Assembly: GCF_913777625.1 (NCBI RefSeq)
Contig: NZ_CAJYTI010000010.1
Span: forward strand, 1 to 64,000
DNA from: an uncultured Sphingomonas sp.
GTDB lineage: Bacteria > Pseudomonadota > Alphaproteobacteria > Sphingomonadales > Sphingomonadaceae
Direction of reading: 5' to 3'
DNA: 64,000 nucleotides
In this document: positions 16,348 to 25,049 of the stretch, piece by piece
Position numbering within the stretch: position 1 is the stretch's first letter
Layout: the number at the start of each line of letters is the position of its first letter
Program-made: the position numbers and the translations under genes
The notes under the pieces: model-generated
Seen by the model: the letters and a program-made list of their open reading frames with translations, nothing else
The model's database searches: none
Told to the model about the DNA's origin: nothing

Positions 16348-16794
16348 TTATCGCGCCGCCACTGCCGCATCGCTGGCCAGTTTGTCCGCGCGCTCGTTGT
16401 CGGGATGCCCGGCATGGCCCTTCACCCATTTCCACTCGACCCGGTGCGGCTTGGCGGCGGCGAGGAGTTCTTGCCAGAGGTCGGCATTCTTGACCGGCTT
16501 CTTGTCGGCGGTCTTCCAGCCATTCTTCATCCAGCCATGGATCCACTTGGTCAGGCCGTCCATCACATAGCGGCTGTCGGTGGAGAGCGTCACCCGGCAG
16601 GGGCGCTTCAAGGCCTTCAGCCCCTCGATCGCGGCCATCAGCTCCATGCGGTTGTTGGTGGTGTGCGCCTCGCCGCCGGACAGTTCCTTCTCGACGTCGC
16701 CCATGCGCAGCAGCGCGCCCCAGCCGCCCGGGCCGGGGTTGCCCTTGCACGCGCCGTCGGTCGCGATCTCGACATGCTGGAGCTCGGCGGTCAT
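16348..16794 (-). CDS. rnhA: Ribonuclease HI
   Basis: RNase HI cleaves the RNA strand of RNA-DNA hybrids. The 148-residue length is normal, and the four catalytic acidic positions are recognisable: Asp13 in [11 protein letters not shown], Glu51 in NNRMELMAA, Asp73 in LSTDSRYV, and the aspartate in [14 protein letters not shown] near residue 135. It overlaps the stop of thrB by four bases and is the last gene of the ispH-thrB-rnhA unit, an order common in Alphaproteobacteria. Confidence 0.97.
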   Translation of the reverse strand: MTAELQHVEIATDGACKGNPGPGGWGALLRMGDVEKELSGGEAHTTNNRMELMAAIEGLKALKRPCRVTLSTDSRYVMDGLTKWIHGWMKNGWKTADKKPVKNADLWQELLAAAKPHRVEWKWVKGHAGHPDNERADKLASDAAVAAR

Positions 16795-17747
16795 GCGATC
16801 GCTCCCAATGCGGAAGCGTAGACGTGCGACCGCCGCCAGAAGGCCAGCGGGTCCTTGCGCGTCACCAGCGCGTCGGCGGGGGTGTTGAGCCAGTCCCAGG
16901 CACGCGACAGGGTGAAGCGGATGCAGGCGCCGGTCGCCAGCAGCGGCAGGATCGCCCGCTCCTGTTCCGACAGCGTGTAGCTGGTCTCATAGCCCTGGAG
17001 CAGGGCTTCGGAGACATAGGGATCGAACCGCTCACCCGTCGAGTCGAACGCCCAGGCGGTGTGCATCACCGCCAGGTCGTAGAGCCGCAGATCGGTGGAG
17101 GCGAAGTAGAAGTCGATCAGCCCGGTCACCCGGTTGCCGAGCATCAGGACATTGTCCGGGAACAGGTCGGCATGGATCGCGCAGCTATCGAAGCCTTCGC
17201 GCGGCCAGGCGGCGGTGACGCGGTCGAGGGCCGTGCCGATCTCGTTGTACAGGCCCGGCGCGATCTGGTTGAGGCTGGTGCCGCACCGCTCGAACAGCGG
17301 GCGCCAGGTGTCGACGCCCATCGAATTGGGGCGGTCCTGCGGGAAGTCTGCGACCGCCTTGTGCATCTTGCCCATCGCCTCGGCCGCCGCGCGCGCCTGT
17401 GCCGGGGTGGGATGCGAGACCGAGACGCCCGACAGGAACTGGATCAGGCACGCCGGGCGGCCCTCCAACTGGTGGATCAGCGTGCCGTCGCGATCGGGCA
17501 CCGCCGGGGGCACCGGCAGCCCGCGATCGGCGCAGTGATCGAGCAGCGCCATGAAATAGGGCAGGTCGCCCTGCTCGACGCGCTTTTCGTACAGCGTCAG
17601 GATGAAGCGGCTCTTGGTCGTGTCGACCAGATAGTTGCTGTTCTCCACGCCCTCGGCGATGCCCTTGGCGGAGACGAGCTCACCGACGTCGAAGCGCTCG
17701 AGAAACGCGGAGAGCGCCTCGGCCGAAACCTGCGTATAGACCGCCAT
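16791..17747 (-). CDS. thrB: Homoserine kinase (ThrB, aminoglycoside-phosphotransferase fold)
   Basis: This 318-residue kinase makes O-phosphohomoserine for threonine synthesis. It is the APH-fold ThrB type found in Alphaproteobacteria rather than the GHMP type: [21 protein letters not shown] at the nucleotide-binding N-lobe (split around residues 34-54), the Brenner-like catalytic loop [11 protein letters not shown] (about residue 196) and GLIDFYFAS for Mg binding. The ispH stop and the thrB start share one base (TAATG); rnhA overlaps its stop. Confidence 0.93.
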   Translation of the reverse strand: MAVYTQVSAEALSAFLERFDVGELVSAKGIAEGVENSNYLVDTTKSRFILTLYEKRVEQGDLPYFMALLDHCADRGLPVPPAVPDRDGTLIHQLEGRPACLIQFLSGVSVSHPTPAQARAAAEAMGKMHKAVADFPQDRPNSMGVDTWRPLFERCGTSLNQIAPGLYNEIGTALDRVTAAWPREGFDSCAIHADLFPDNVLMLGNRVTGLIDFYFASTDLRLYDLAVMHTAWAFDSTGERFDPYVSEALLQGYETSYTLSEQERAILPLLATGACIRFTLSRAWDWLNTPADALVTRKDPLAFWRRSHVYASALGAIA

Positions 17748-18700
17748 TACGCCGCCTCGAGCCCGCGCGGCAGCTTGAAGGTGACGTTCTCCTCGACCGT
17801 CTCGACCTCGCGCTCGGTCACCGCGAACCGGGTGCCGATCTGCTCGACCACTTCGCGCACCAGCACTTCGGGAGCCGAGGCGCCGGCGCTGATGCCGACC
17901 TTGGAAACACCGTCGAACCAGGCAAAGTCGATCTCGGCCGCGCGCTGGATCAGCACCGCGCGGGCGCCGCCGCGCTTGGCAACCTCGACCAGCCGCAGCG
18001 AGTTGGAGGAGTTGGGGGCGCCGATCACCAGCACCAACTCGGCCTGGTCGGCGATCGCCTTCACCGCGCCCTGGCGGTTCGAGGTGGCATAGCAGATGTC
18101 GTCCGCACCCGGCGCCAGCATCGTCGGGAAGCGGCGCTTGAGGATGCCGAGCACCGCCGCGGTATCGTCCACCGACAGCGTGGTCTGGGTGAGGAAGGCG
18201 AGGTTCTCGGGATCGGGCACCACCACGGATTCGGCATCCGCCTCGGTCTCGACCAGCGTCATCGCGCCCTCGGGGACCTGGCCGAAGGTGCCGATCACCT
18301 CCGGATGGCCGTGGTGGCCGACGAACAGGATGTGCCGCCCGGCCGCGACATGGCGCTCGGCCTGGCGATGGACCTTGGAGACGAGCGGGCAGGTCGCGTC
18401 CAGATAGGAGAGCCCGCGCTGCTCGGCCTTGTGCGGCACCGCCTTGGGCACGCCGTGGGCGGAGAAGACCACCGGCACGCCGTCCGGCACATGGTCCAGC
18501 GTCTCGACGAACACCGCGCCCTTGGCGCGCAGATTCTCGACGACGAACTTGTTGTGGACGATCTCGTGCCGGACATAGACCGGCGCGCCATATTTCTCGA
18601 TCGCGAGTTCGACGATGCGGATCGCGCGGTCGACGCCGGCGCAGAAGCCGCGGGGCGCTGCGATCAGCAGCTCCAGGGGACGCTTTTCGGTGTTTGCCAT
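17747..18700 (-). CDS. ispH: 4-hydroxy-3-methylbut-2-enyl diphosphate reductase
   Basis: IspH is the last enzyme of the MEP isoprenoid pathway; it is a [4Fe-4S] protein converting HMBPP into IPP and DMAPP. The three cluster cysteines are visible: Cys20 in [12 protein letters not shown], Cys104 in [13 protein letters not shown] and Cys203 in [10 protein letters not shown]. Length 317 is normal. It is the first gene of the ispH-thrB-rnhA unit and divergent from a lipoprotein gene. Confidence 0.98.
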   Translation of the reverse strand: MANTEKRPLELLIAAPRGFCAGVDRAIRIVELAIEKYGAPVYVRHEIVHNKFVVENLRAKGAVFVETLDHVPDGVPVVFSAHGVPKAVPHKAEQRGLSYLDATCPLVSKVHRQAERHVAAGRHILFVGHHGHPEVIGTFGQVPEGAMTLVETEADAESVVVPDPENLAFLTQTTLSVDDTAAVLGILKRRFPTMLAPGADDICYATSNRQGAVKAIADQAELVLVIGAPNSSNSLRLVEVAKRGGARAVLIQRAAEIDFAWFDGVSKVGISAGASAPEVLVREVVEQIGTRFAVTEREVETVEENVTFKLPRGLEAA

Positions 18701-18821
18701 CGGGTCGAGCCTCTACGCGATTGCTTGCGCGGGCGGAAGGCGGTTCCTATGGTGCGCGCCGTTCCGGCCCCGGTCCGTGCGAGATGGGGGGCGGCTGTTC
18801 GGTTCGAAAGGTTGCCCACCC

Positions 18822-19460
18822 TTGTCTGTCGCGAAGTTCACCGTTCCCGCCCTGATCCTGCTCGCCGCCGGCGGCTGCGCCCGCACCGGCGAAATCACCG
18901 AGGGCGGCATCAGCGCGGTCCGCACCGCCTGCCCCACGGTGGCGATCCCCGCAGGGCTCGGCGACGTGACCCTGTTCGATCCGGCGACCAGCCGCGAGGC
19001 GAGCGCGATCGACGTGGTGGCGACGATCACCAATGTGCAGCCGTCCTGCGACGACTCCGGCGACCAGGTGGTGACCACCATCAAGTTCGACGTGCTGGCC
19101 CGCCGCCGCGATGCCGGCCCGGCGCGCGACGTGGTGCTGCCCTATTTCCTGAGCGTCGTGCGCGGGGGTACCCAGGTGGAGGCAAAGCGTGTCGCCAACA
19201 TCACGCTGCACTTCGATGCCGGCCAGATCCGTGCCAGCGCGGTGGGCCAGGCGACGAGCAGCGTCTCGCACGCCGCCGCGACGCTCCCCGACGAGGTCCG
19301 CCGCCGCCTGACCGCCAAGCGCCGCGCCGGCGACGAATCGGCGGCGACCGATCCGCTGACCGATCCCAATGTCCGCCGCTCGGTGCTCTCGGCGACGTTC
19401 GAGGCGCTGATCGGCTTCCAGCTGACCGACGACCAGCTCAAGTACAACGCGACGCGGTGA
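18822..19460 (+). CDS. Predicted lipoprotein of unknown function
   Basis: This is a protein of about 212 residues with signal peptide and lipobox ILLAAGGC (Cys19), then a mostly beta-rich domain (FDVLARRRDAG, YFLSVVRGGTQVEAKRVANI). It ends with a moderately conserved-looking region, LIGFQLTDDQLKYNATR. A TTG at 18822 is proposed as start because it immediately precedes the signal sequence and has AAAGG upstream; longer readings would remove the signal peptide. I do not recognise the family. Confidence 0.6.
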   Translation: MSVAKFTVPALILLAAGGCARTGEITEGGISAVRTACPTVAIPAGLGDVTLFDPATSREASAIDVVATITNVQPSCDDSGDQVVTTIKFDVLARRRDAGPARDVVLPYFLSVVRGGTQVEAKRVANITLHFDAGQIRASAVGQATSSVSHAAATLPDEVRRRLTAKRRAGDESAATDPLTDPNVRRSVLSATFEALIGFQLTDDQLKYNATR

Positions 19461-19470
19461 TCCGATCTTA

Positions 19471-19608
19471 AGATCCTCCCCGGGACGGGGAGGGGGACCA
19501 TGCGCAGCATGGTGGAGGGGGCGCTTCACAAGCGAGTCCGGTGCGGCGGCCCCCCTCCACCACGCGGCTGGCGTCGCGCGGTCCCCCTCCCCGTCCCGGG
19601 GAGGATCT
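19471..19608. repeat. Long family B inverted repeat
   Basis: AGATCCTCCCCGGGACGGGG at the left end (19471-19490) is the exact inverse of the right end CCCCGTCCCGGGGAGGATCT (19589-19608), and a second pair (CCCCCTCCACCA and TGGTGGAGGGGG) lies inside. A related copy with the same ends is found at 62507-62644. It separates the lipoprotein gene from the glycine riboswitch. Confidence 0.85.
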
Positions 19609-19689
19609 AAATTCACCGCAATCCCGATTGACTCGCGCCAGCCCTGCCGCCAAGGCTCGCCACCGTCGATGCCGGGCAACCGGCATGGG

Positions 19690-19880
19690 CATGCGCGGGA
19701 GAGAATCCGGTTCGCCGGATCGCCGAAGGAGCAACCGCCCCGGAATCTCTCAGGCACCGAGGACCGCGCAGGCCACGACACTCTGGAAAGCGAGCCGGCC
19801 TTGAAGGTCGGGCTCCACCGAAGGGGTAAGCCGGGTCCAAACCCGCGCGAAAGCTCTCAGGTTCCGTGACAGAGGGGGCG
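19690..19880 (+). promoter_or_regulatory. Tandem glycine riboswitch upstream of gcvT
   Basis: Two glycine aptamers stand in tandem. The first shows GCGGGAGAGA, CGCCGAAGGAGCAA and AATCTCTCAGGCAC (19694-19757); the second shows ACTCTGGAAAGC, CACCGAAGGGGTAAGCC and AAGCTCTCAGGTTCCGTGACAGAGGGG (19780-19878), the latter given here in pieces as GCTCTCAGG and GACAGAGGGGG. These are the family consensus segments. It lies 64 bases before gcvT, so glycine is expected to turn on the cleavage system. Confidence 0.93.
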
Positions 19881-19943
19881 ATGGCGTTGCGGGGGCTTCG
19901 GCTCCATGCGCGCCGTTGAACCCTTGATGCCCGGAGTGCCCCG

Positions 19944-21104
19944 ATGAGCGAAGCCGCCGAAGACACCGTCACCGAAACGCCGATCGAGACGCTGCCGCTC
20001 GACGCCTGGCACCGCGCGCGCGGCGGCCGGATGGTGCCGTTCGCGGGCTATGCGATGCCGGTCCAGTATGAAGGCATCATGGCCGAGCATCTCTGGACGC
20101 GCGAGCATGCCGGGCTGTTCGACGTCAGCCATATGGGCCAGCTGCTCTTCTCGGGCGTCGAGTTCGACGCAGGGCTCGAAACGCTGCTGCCGGGCGACGT
20201 GAAGGGCCTGGGCGAGGGCCGGATGCGCTATTCGCTGCTGCTCAGCGAAGAGGGCGGCATCCATGACGACCTGATGATGACCCGCCTGCCGGCCGACAAT
20301 GCCTTCGAGATCGAGGGCGGCACGATCTACATGGTCGTCAACGGTGCGACCAAGTGGGACGATCTCGGCGTGTTCCGCGAGTATCTGCCCGACGAAGTGA
20401 CGATCAACCACCTCGAGGACCAGGCGCTGCTGGCGCTGCAGGGGCCGGAGGCGGTGACCGCGCTCGCCCGCGTGCTGCCGGGCGTCGAGAAGCTCGTCTT
20501 CATGACCGCCGCCGCGTTCGAGTGGAACGGCAACCCGCTTTGGGTCAGCCGCTCGGGCTACACCGGCGAGGACGGCTACGAGATTTCGCTGCCGGGTGAG
20601 GCGGCGGAGGCGTTCGCCGACGCGCTGACCGCGCAGCCCGAGGTGAAGCCGATCGGCCTCGGCGCGCGCGACTCGCTGCGCCTGGAGGCCGGCCTGCCGC
20701 TCTACGGTCATGACCTCGATCTGGAGACCACGCCGGTCGCCGCCGATCTCGGCTTCGCGCTGTCCAAGCGCCGCCGCGAAGAGGGCGGGTTCGCCGGTGC
20801 CGAGCGCATCCTCGCCGAGCGCGCGCAGGGAAGTGCCATGAAGCGCGTCGGGCTGATCGTCGAGGGCCGCCAGCCGGTGCGCGAGGGCGCGGCGGTGGTC
20901 GATGCCTCGGGCGCGGAAGTCGGCAAGGTCACCTCGGGCGGGTTCGCGCCGAGCGTGCAGAAGCCGATCGCGATGGCCTATGTGCCGTCGGCCCTTGCAG
21001 CGGCCGGCACCAAGATTACGCTTGTCCAGCGGGGCAAGCAGCATTCCGCGGAGGTTGTGGCACTGCCCTTCGTCCCCCACCGCTATGTCCGAAAGGGAGC
21101 GTGA
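19944..21104 (+). CDS. gcvT: Glycine cleavage system T protein (aminomethyltransferase)
   Basis: GcvT transfers the aminomethyl carbon from lipoyl-H to tetrahydrofolate, releasing ammonia. The 386-residue protein shows the family core [13 protein letters not shown], the [12 protein letters not shown] folate-binding segment and [13 protein letters not shown]. An N-terminal tail of about 15 residues precedes the conserved [18 protein letters not shown] block. The gene is the first one behind the riboswitch and is followed by gcvH after one base. Confidence 0.97.
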   Translation: MSEAAEDTVTETPIETLPLDAWHRARGGRMVPFAGYAMPVQYEGIMAEHLWTREHAGLFDVSHMGQLLFSGVEFDAGLETLLPGDVKGLGEGRMRYSLLLSEEGGIHDDLMMTRLPADNAFEIEGGTIYMVVNGATKWDDLGVFREYLPDEVTINHLEDQALLALQGPEAVTALARVLPGVEKLVFMTAAAFEWNGNPLWVSRSGYTGEDGYEISLPGEAAEAFADALTAQPEVKPIGLGARDSLRLEAGLPLYGHDLDLETTPVAADLGFALSKRRREEGGFAGAERILAERAQGSAMKRVGLIVEGRQPVREGAAVVDASGAEVGKVTSGGFAPSVQKPIAMAYVPSALAAAGTKITLVQRGKQHSAEVVALPFVPHRYVRKGA

Positions 21105-21105
21105 C

Positions 21106-21477
21106 ATGAGCCGTTATTTTACCGAAGACCATGAGTGGATCGAAGTCGACGGCGACGTCGCGACGGTCGGCATCACCGAATATGCCCAGAGCCAGCTCGG
21201 CGACATCGTGTTCGTCGAAGTGCCCGACGAGGGCAAGGAACTGAGCAAGGGCGACGATGCCGCCGTTGTCGAGAGCGTCAAGGCGGCGTCGGACGTGTAC
21301 GCGCCGGTGTCGGGCACCGTCGTCGAGGGCAATGGCGACCTCGCCGACAACCCCGCGCTGGTGAACGAGGATCCGGAAGGCGAAGGCTGGTTCTTCAAGA
21401 TGACGCTCAGCGACGAGAGCGAGCTGGACGGCCTGATGAACGAGGCCAAGTACCAGGCATTCGTGAGCAAGCTGTGA
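21106..21477 (+). CDS. gcvH: Glycine cleavage system H protein
   Basis: This 123-residue lipoyl carrier protein of the glycine cleavage complex has its lipoyl lysine in [11 protein letters not shown] (Lys59), and the flanking [12 protein letters not shown] and [10 protein letters not shown] blocks are canonical. A GAAAGGGAG ribosome-binding site overlaps the gcvT end, and the start follows the gcvT stop by one base. Confidence 0.98.
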   Translation: MSRYFTEDHEWIEVDGDVATVGITEYAQSQLGDIVFVEVPDEGKELSKGDDAAVVESVKAASDVYAPVSGTVVEGNGDLADNPALVNEDPEGEGWFFKMTLSDESELDGLMNEAKYQAFVSKL

Positions 21478-21486
21478 TTTCTTACT

Positions 21487-21596
21487 AGCCCCTCCCCTTC
21501 AGGTGAGGGGTTGGGGTGGGGGCCTCTCCAGGAGCGACCCGCCCCGCTGACCGGACTGCCCCACCCCCAACCCCTCCCCTGAAGGGGAGGGGCTTA
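21487..21596. repeat. Family B inverted repeat inside the gcv gene set, part 1
   Basis: AGCCCCTCCCCTTCAGGTGA at the left end and its inverse at 21577-21596, plus inner arms GGTTGGGGTGGGG and CCCCACCCCCAACC, form a long hairpin immediately after gcvH. It may attenuate transcription between gcvH and gcvPA. Confidence 0.85.
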
Positions 21597-21795
21597 AGAA
21601 GAGGGGGCAATGGTCTCTTTCCCCCTCCCCCCTTGCGGGGGAGGGAGGGGCCCGCTGCCGGAGGCAGTGGGAGGGAGAGGGGGCGATTTGCGGAGCAAAT
21701 CGCGCGGCTGCGGTGCAGCCGCTCACCCTCTCCAAGCTGCGCTAGGCGCTGAAGCGCCAAGCTCCGCTATCCTCCCCCGTCAAGGGGGAGGAAAT
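21597..21795. repeat. Family B inverted repeat inside the gcv gene set, part 2
   Basis: A second low-complexity block with CCCCCTTGCGGGGG (about 21628), a GAGGGAGAGGGGGCGATTTG segment, CTGAAGCGCCAAGCTCCGC and a closing palindrome CCTCCCCCGTCAAGGGGGAGG (split here as CCTCCCCC and GGGGGAGG, 21771-21791). With part 1 it fills the 391-base gap between gcvH and gcvPA. I see no gene in it. Confidence 0.75.
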
Positions 21796-21868
21796 GAAAG
21801 CAAGATGGGATCGCTTCGATCCCAACCCATCATCCCTCCCGTCTTCGGGAGGTAGAGTAGGACAGTCG

Positions 21869-23227
21869 ATGCGCTACCTGCCCCTTACCCCGGCCGACCG
21901 TCAGGCGATGCTTGGCACGATCGGCGCCAAGTCGATCGACGACCTGTTCGTCGACGTGCCCGAAAGCGCCCGCCTCAGCGGGCCGATCGCCGGCCTGCCG
22001 ATGCACGCATCGGAACTCGCGGTCGAACGCCACATGACCGCGCTCGCGCGCAAGAACCTGGCGGCCGGCGAAGCGCCGTTCTTCCTGGGGGCAGGGGCCT
22101 ATCGCCACCATGTGCCGGCCTCGGTCGATCACCTCATCCAGCGCGGCGAGTTCCTCACCGCCTATACGCCCTACCAGCCGGAAATCGCGCAGGGCACGCT
22201 GCAGATGATGTTCGAGTTCCAGAGCCAGATCGCGCGGCTGCTGGGCTGCGACGTCGCCAACGCCTCGATGTACGACGGCTCGACCGCGTGCTGGGAAGCG
22301 ATCTCGATGGCGCGGCGCGTCACCAAGCGCGGCAAGGCGATCCTCTCGGGCGGCCTGCACCCGCATTATGTCTCGGTCGCCAAGACGATGGCGCGCTTCA
22401 CCGGCGACCAGCTCGTCACCGGCGTGCCGACGCTGAGCCCCGAGCCAGACACGCTCGACCTCATTAACTCCATTGACGCCGACACCTCGTGCGTGGTCGT
22501 CCAGTATCCCGACATTCTCGGCCGCATCGAGGACATGTCGGCACTCGCGGACGCCTGCCACGCCAAGAAGGCGCTGCTGATCGCCGTCGTCACCGAGCCG
22601 GTGGCGCTGGGGGCGATCAAGGCGCCCGGCGAGATGGGTGCGGACATCGTCGTCGGCGAGGGACAGTCGCTCGGCGTCGGCCTCCAGTTCGGCGGCCCCT
22701 ATGTCGGCCTGTTCGCCTGCTCGGAAAAGCTGGTCCGCCAGATGCCGGGCCGGCTCTGTGGCGAGACCGTCGACGCCAGCGGCAAGCGCGGCTTCGTGCT
22801 GACGCTGTCCACCCGCGAGCAGCATATCCGCCGCGAAAAGGCGACGTCGAACATCTGCACCAGCTCGGTGCTGTGCGCGCTCGCCATGTCGGTGCACATG
22901 ACGCTGCTGGGCGAGAAGGGCCTGCGCCAGCTCGCCGAGCTCAACCATGTCGGCGCCAGCGCCGCTGCCGATCGCCTGGCCGAAGTGGACGGGGTGGAGC
23001 TGGTCACCGACCGGTTCTTCAACGAATTCACCCTGAAGCTGTCGAAGGAAGCGCGCCCGGTCGTCCGCCAGCTGGCCGACAAGGGCATCCTGGCCGGTGT
23101 GTCGCTGGGCCGTCTCTATCCGGGCGTCGAGGACCTCCAGAACGGCCTCGTCGTCGCGGTCACCGAAACCACCACGGAGGAGGACGTCGAGACGCTTGCC
23201 TCCGCGCTCGAGGAGGTGCTGGCATGA
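21869..23227 (+). CDS. gcvPA: Glycine dehydrogenase (decarboxylating) subunit 1
   Basis: This is the N-terminal half of the split P protein, which decarboxylates glycine together with subunit 2. The 452-residue protein carries the subunit 1 landmarks: [40 protein letters not shown], and [17 protein letters not shown]. The ATG at 21869 follows GGAGGTAGAG; an upstream extension would be translated repeat. It is separated from gcvH by repeats, so it may have its own promoter or depend on readthrough. It overlaps gcvPB by four bases. Confidence 0.97.
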   Translation: MRYLPLTPADRQAMLGTIGAKSIDDLFVDVPESARLSGPIAGLPMHASELAVERHMTALARKNLAAGEAPFFLGAGAYRHHVPASVDHLIQRGEFLTAYTPYQPEIAQGTLQMMFEFQSQIARLLGCDVANASMYDGSTACWEAISMARRVTKRGKAILSGGLHPHYVSVAKTMARFTGDQLVTGVPTLSPEPDTLDLINSIDADTSCVVVQYPDILGRIEDMSALADACHAKKALLIAVVTEPVALGAIKAPGEMGADIVVGEGQSLGVGLQFGGPYVGLFACSEKLVRQMPGRLCGETVDASGKRGFVLTLSTREQHIRREKATSNICTSSVLCALAMSVHMTLLGEKGLRQLAELNHVGASAAADRLAEVDGVELVTDRFFNEFTLKLSKEARPVVRQLADKGILAGVSLGRLYPGVEDLQNGLVVAVTETTTEEDVETLASALEEVLA

Positions 23228-24798
23228 GCACGATCAATCCGTCGGGCTGGCGCCCCACCACGCCGTCGCAGGGCGGTGAGACCGCCGAGGGCACCTTCAC
23301 CGGCAACCGCGCGCTGATGCTGGAAGAGGCGCTGATCTTCGAAATCGGTTCGGCCGACACCACCGGCGTCGATTTCGGCGAGGCCCCCGCGGGCAAGTCG
23401 CGCCTGGCCGGCATGGAGCGCTCGAAGGCCATCGGCCTGCCGGGCCTGTCCGAGCCGGAAACGGTGCGCCATTACACCCGCCTCAGCCGCCAGAACTACG
23501 CCATCGACCTCGGCCTGTTCCCGCTGGGCAGCTGCACGATGAAGCACAATCCGCGCCTCAACGAGCGGATGGCGCGCCTGCCGGGCTTCGCCGACATCCA
23601 CCCGCTGCAGCCGGTCGATACCGTGCAGGGCGCGCTGGAGGCGATCGACCAGCTCGCGCACTGGCTGATCACGCTCACCGGCATGCAGGCGGTGGCGATG
23701 AGCCCCAAGGCCGGCGCGCATGGCGAACTCTGCGGCGTGCTGGCGATCCGTGCCGCGCTCGACGCCAAGGGCGAGACCGCGCGCCGCATCATGCTGGTGC
23801 CGGAGAGCGCGCACGGCACCAACCCGGCGACGGCCGCCTTCGCCGGCTTCGCGGTGGAGGACATCCCCGCGACCCCGGAAGGCCGGGTCGACGTGGCGGC
23901 GCTCAAGGCGCGGCTGGGGCCGGACATTGCCGGCGTGATGATCACCAACCCGAACACCTGCGGGCTGTTCGAGCCGGACCTCAAGGACATCTCGGACGCG
24001 GTCCATGCCGCGGGCGGCTATGTCTATTGCGACGGCGCCAACTTCAACGCGATCGTCGGCCGGGTGCGCCCGGGCGATCTCGGCGTCGATGCGATGCACA
24101 TCAACCTCCACAAGACCTTCTCCACCCCGCATGGCGGCGGCGGCCCGGGTTCGGGCCCGGTCGTGCTGTCGGCAGCGCTGGCGCCCTATGCGCCGCTGCC
24201 CTTCGTCGAGAAGACCGAGAGCGGCTATCGCATCGTCGAGGAGGAGAATGCCGAGGAGCATCATGCCGGCACCTTCGGTCGCATGACCGCCTTCCACGGC
24301 CAGATGGGCATGTTCACCCGCGCGCTGACCTATATCCTCAGCCACGGTGCCGACGGCCTGCGCCAGGTCGCCGAGGATTCGGTGCTCAACGCGAACTATG
24401 TGCTGCGTTCGATGGAGGACGTGCTCGACGCGCCCTTCGCCAAGACCGGCCCGTGCATGCATGAGGCGATCTTCAGCGACAAGGGCCTGCCCGAGGGCTT
24501 CTCGACGATCGACATCGCCAAGGGGCTGATCGACGAGGGCTATCACCCGATGACGGTGTATTTCCCGCTGGTCGTCCACGGCGCGATGCTGGTCGAGCCG
24601 ACCGAGACCGAGAGCAAGGCGGCGCTCGACCAGTTCATCGGCGCGTTCCGCAACGTCGCGAGCAAGGCCAAGCAGGGCGAGGCGGCGCTGAAGAGCGCAC
24701 CGCACTTCGCCCCCCGCCGCCGCCTCGACGAGACGCTCGCCGCGCGCAAGCCGGTGCTGGCCTACAAGGACGCGGCACCCGCCGAAGCGGCCGAGTAA
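23224..24798 (+). CDS. gcvPB: Glycine dehydrogenase (decarboxylating) subunit 2
   Basis: This C-terminal half of the split P protein binds pyridoxal phosphate. The PLP lysine is in [17 protein letters not shown] (Lys297), preceded by the conserved [11 protein letters not shown] and CDGANFNA blocks. At 524 residues it is of normal size. It starts within the end of gcvPA (ATGA overlap), so the two subunits are made together, and it ends with a strong terminator. Confidence 0.97.
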   Translation: MSTINPSGWRPTTPSQGGETAEGTFTGNRALMLEEALIFEIGSADTTGVDFGEAPAGKSRLAGMERSKAIGLPGLSEPETVRHYTRLSRQNYAIDLGLFPLGSCTMKHNPRLNERMARLPGFADIHPLQPVDTVQGALEAIDQLAHWLITLTGMQAVAMSPKAGAHGELCGVLAIRAALDAKGETARRIMLVPESAHGTNPATAAFAGFAVEDIPATPEGRVDVAALKARLGPDIAGVMITNPNTCGLFEPDLKDISDAVHAAGGYVYCDGANFNAIVGRVRPGDLGVDAMHINLHKTFSTPHGGGGPGSGPVVLSAALAPYAPLPFVEKTESGYRIVEEENAEEHHAGTFGRMTAFHGQMGMFTRALTYILSHGADGLRQVAEDSVLNANYVLRSMEDVLDAPFAKTGPCMHEAIFSDKGLPEGFSTIDIAKGLIDEGYHPMTVYFPLVVHGAMLVEPTETESKAALDQFIGAFRNVASKAKQGEAALKSAPHFAPRRRLDETLAARKPVLAYKDAAPAEAAE

Positions 24799-24832
24799 GC
24801 CGCCGACCCGACACCCCCCAAGAGGGTCGCAC

Positions 24833-24868
24833 ACGCCGGCTGGAAGCCCCCGCTTCCAGCCGGCGTTT
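24833..24868 (+). terminator. Intrinsic terminator at end of gcv gene set
   Basis: A 14-bp stem (CGCCGGCTGGAAGC pairing with GCTTCCAGCCGGCG) with a CCCC loop is followed by TTTT. The next 180 bases up to the peptidase gene hold no evident feature. Confidence 0.88.
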
Positions 24869-25049
24869 TGCGTTCTCGCCGGATCGATCGCCGAGATGCG
24901 CGTGGCTCTTGCGATCGTCCTTCGTGCTCTGCATACCGTATCCGCCCGCACGTCCTGCGTCGGGCCCGCTTGGGGGAAGCGGCGGGATGGCAAACCGTTG
25001 ACCCCCTGTCCTGCGGATGGCCGAACCCTCTTCCTCGGAAAGTCTCCCG

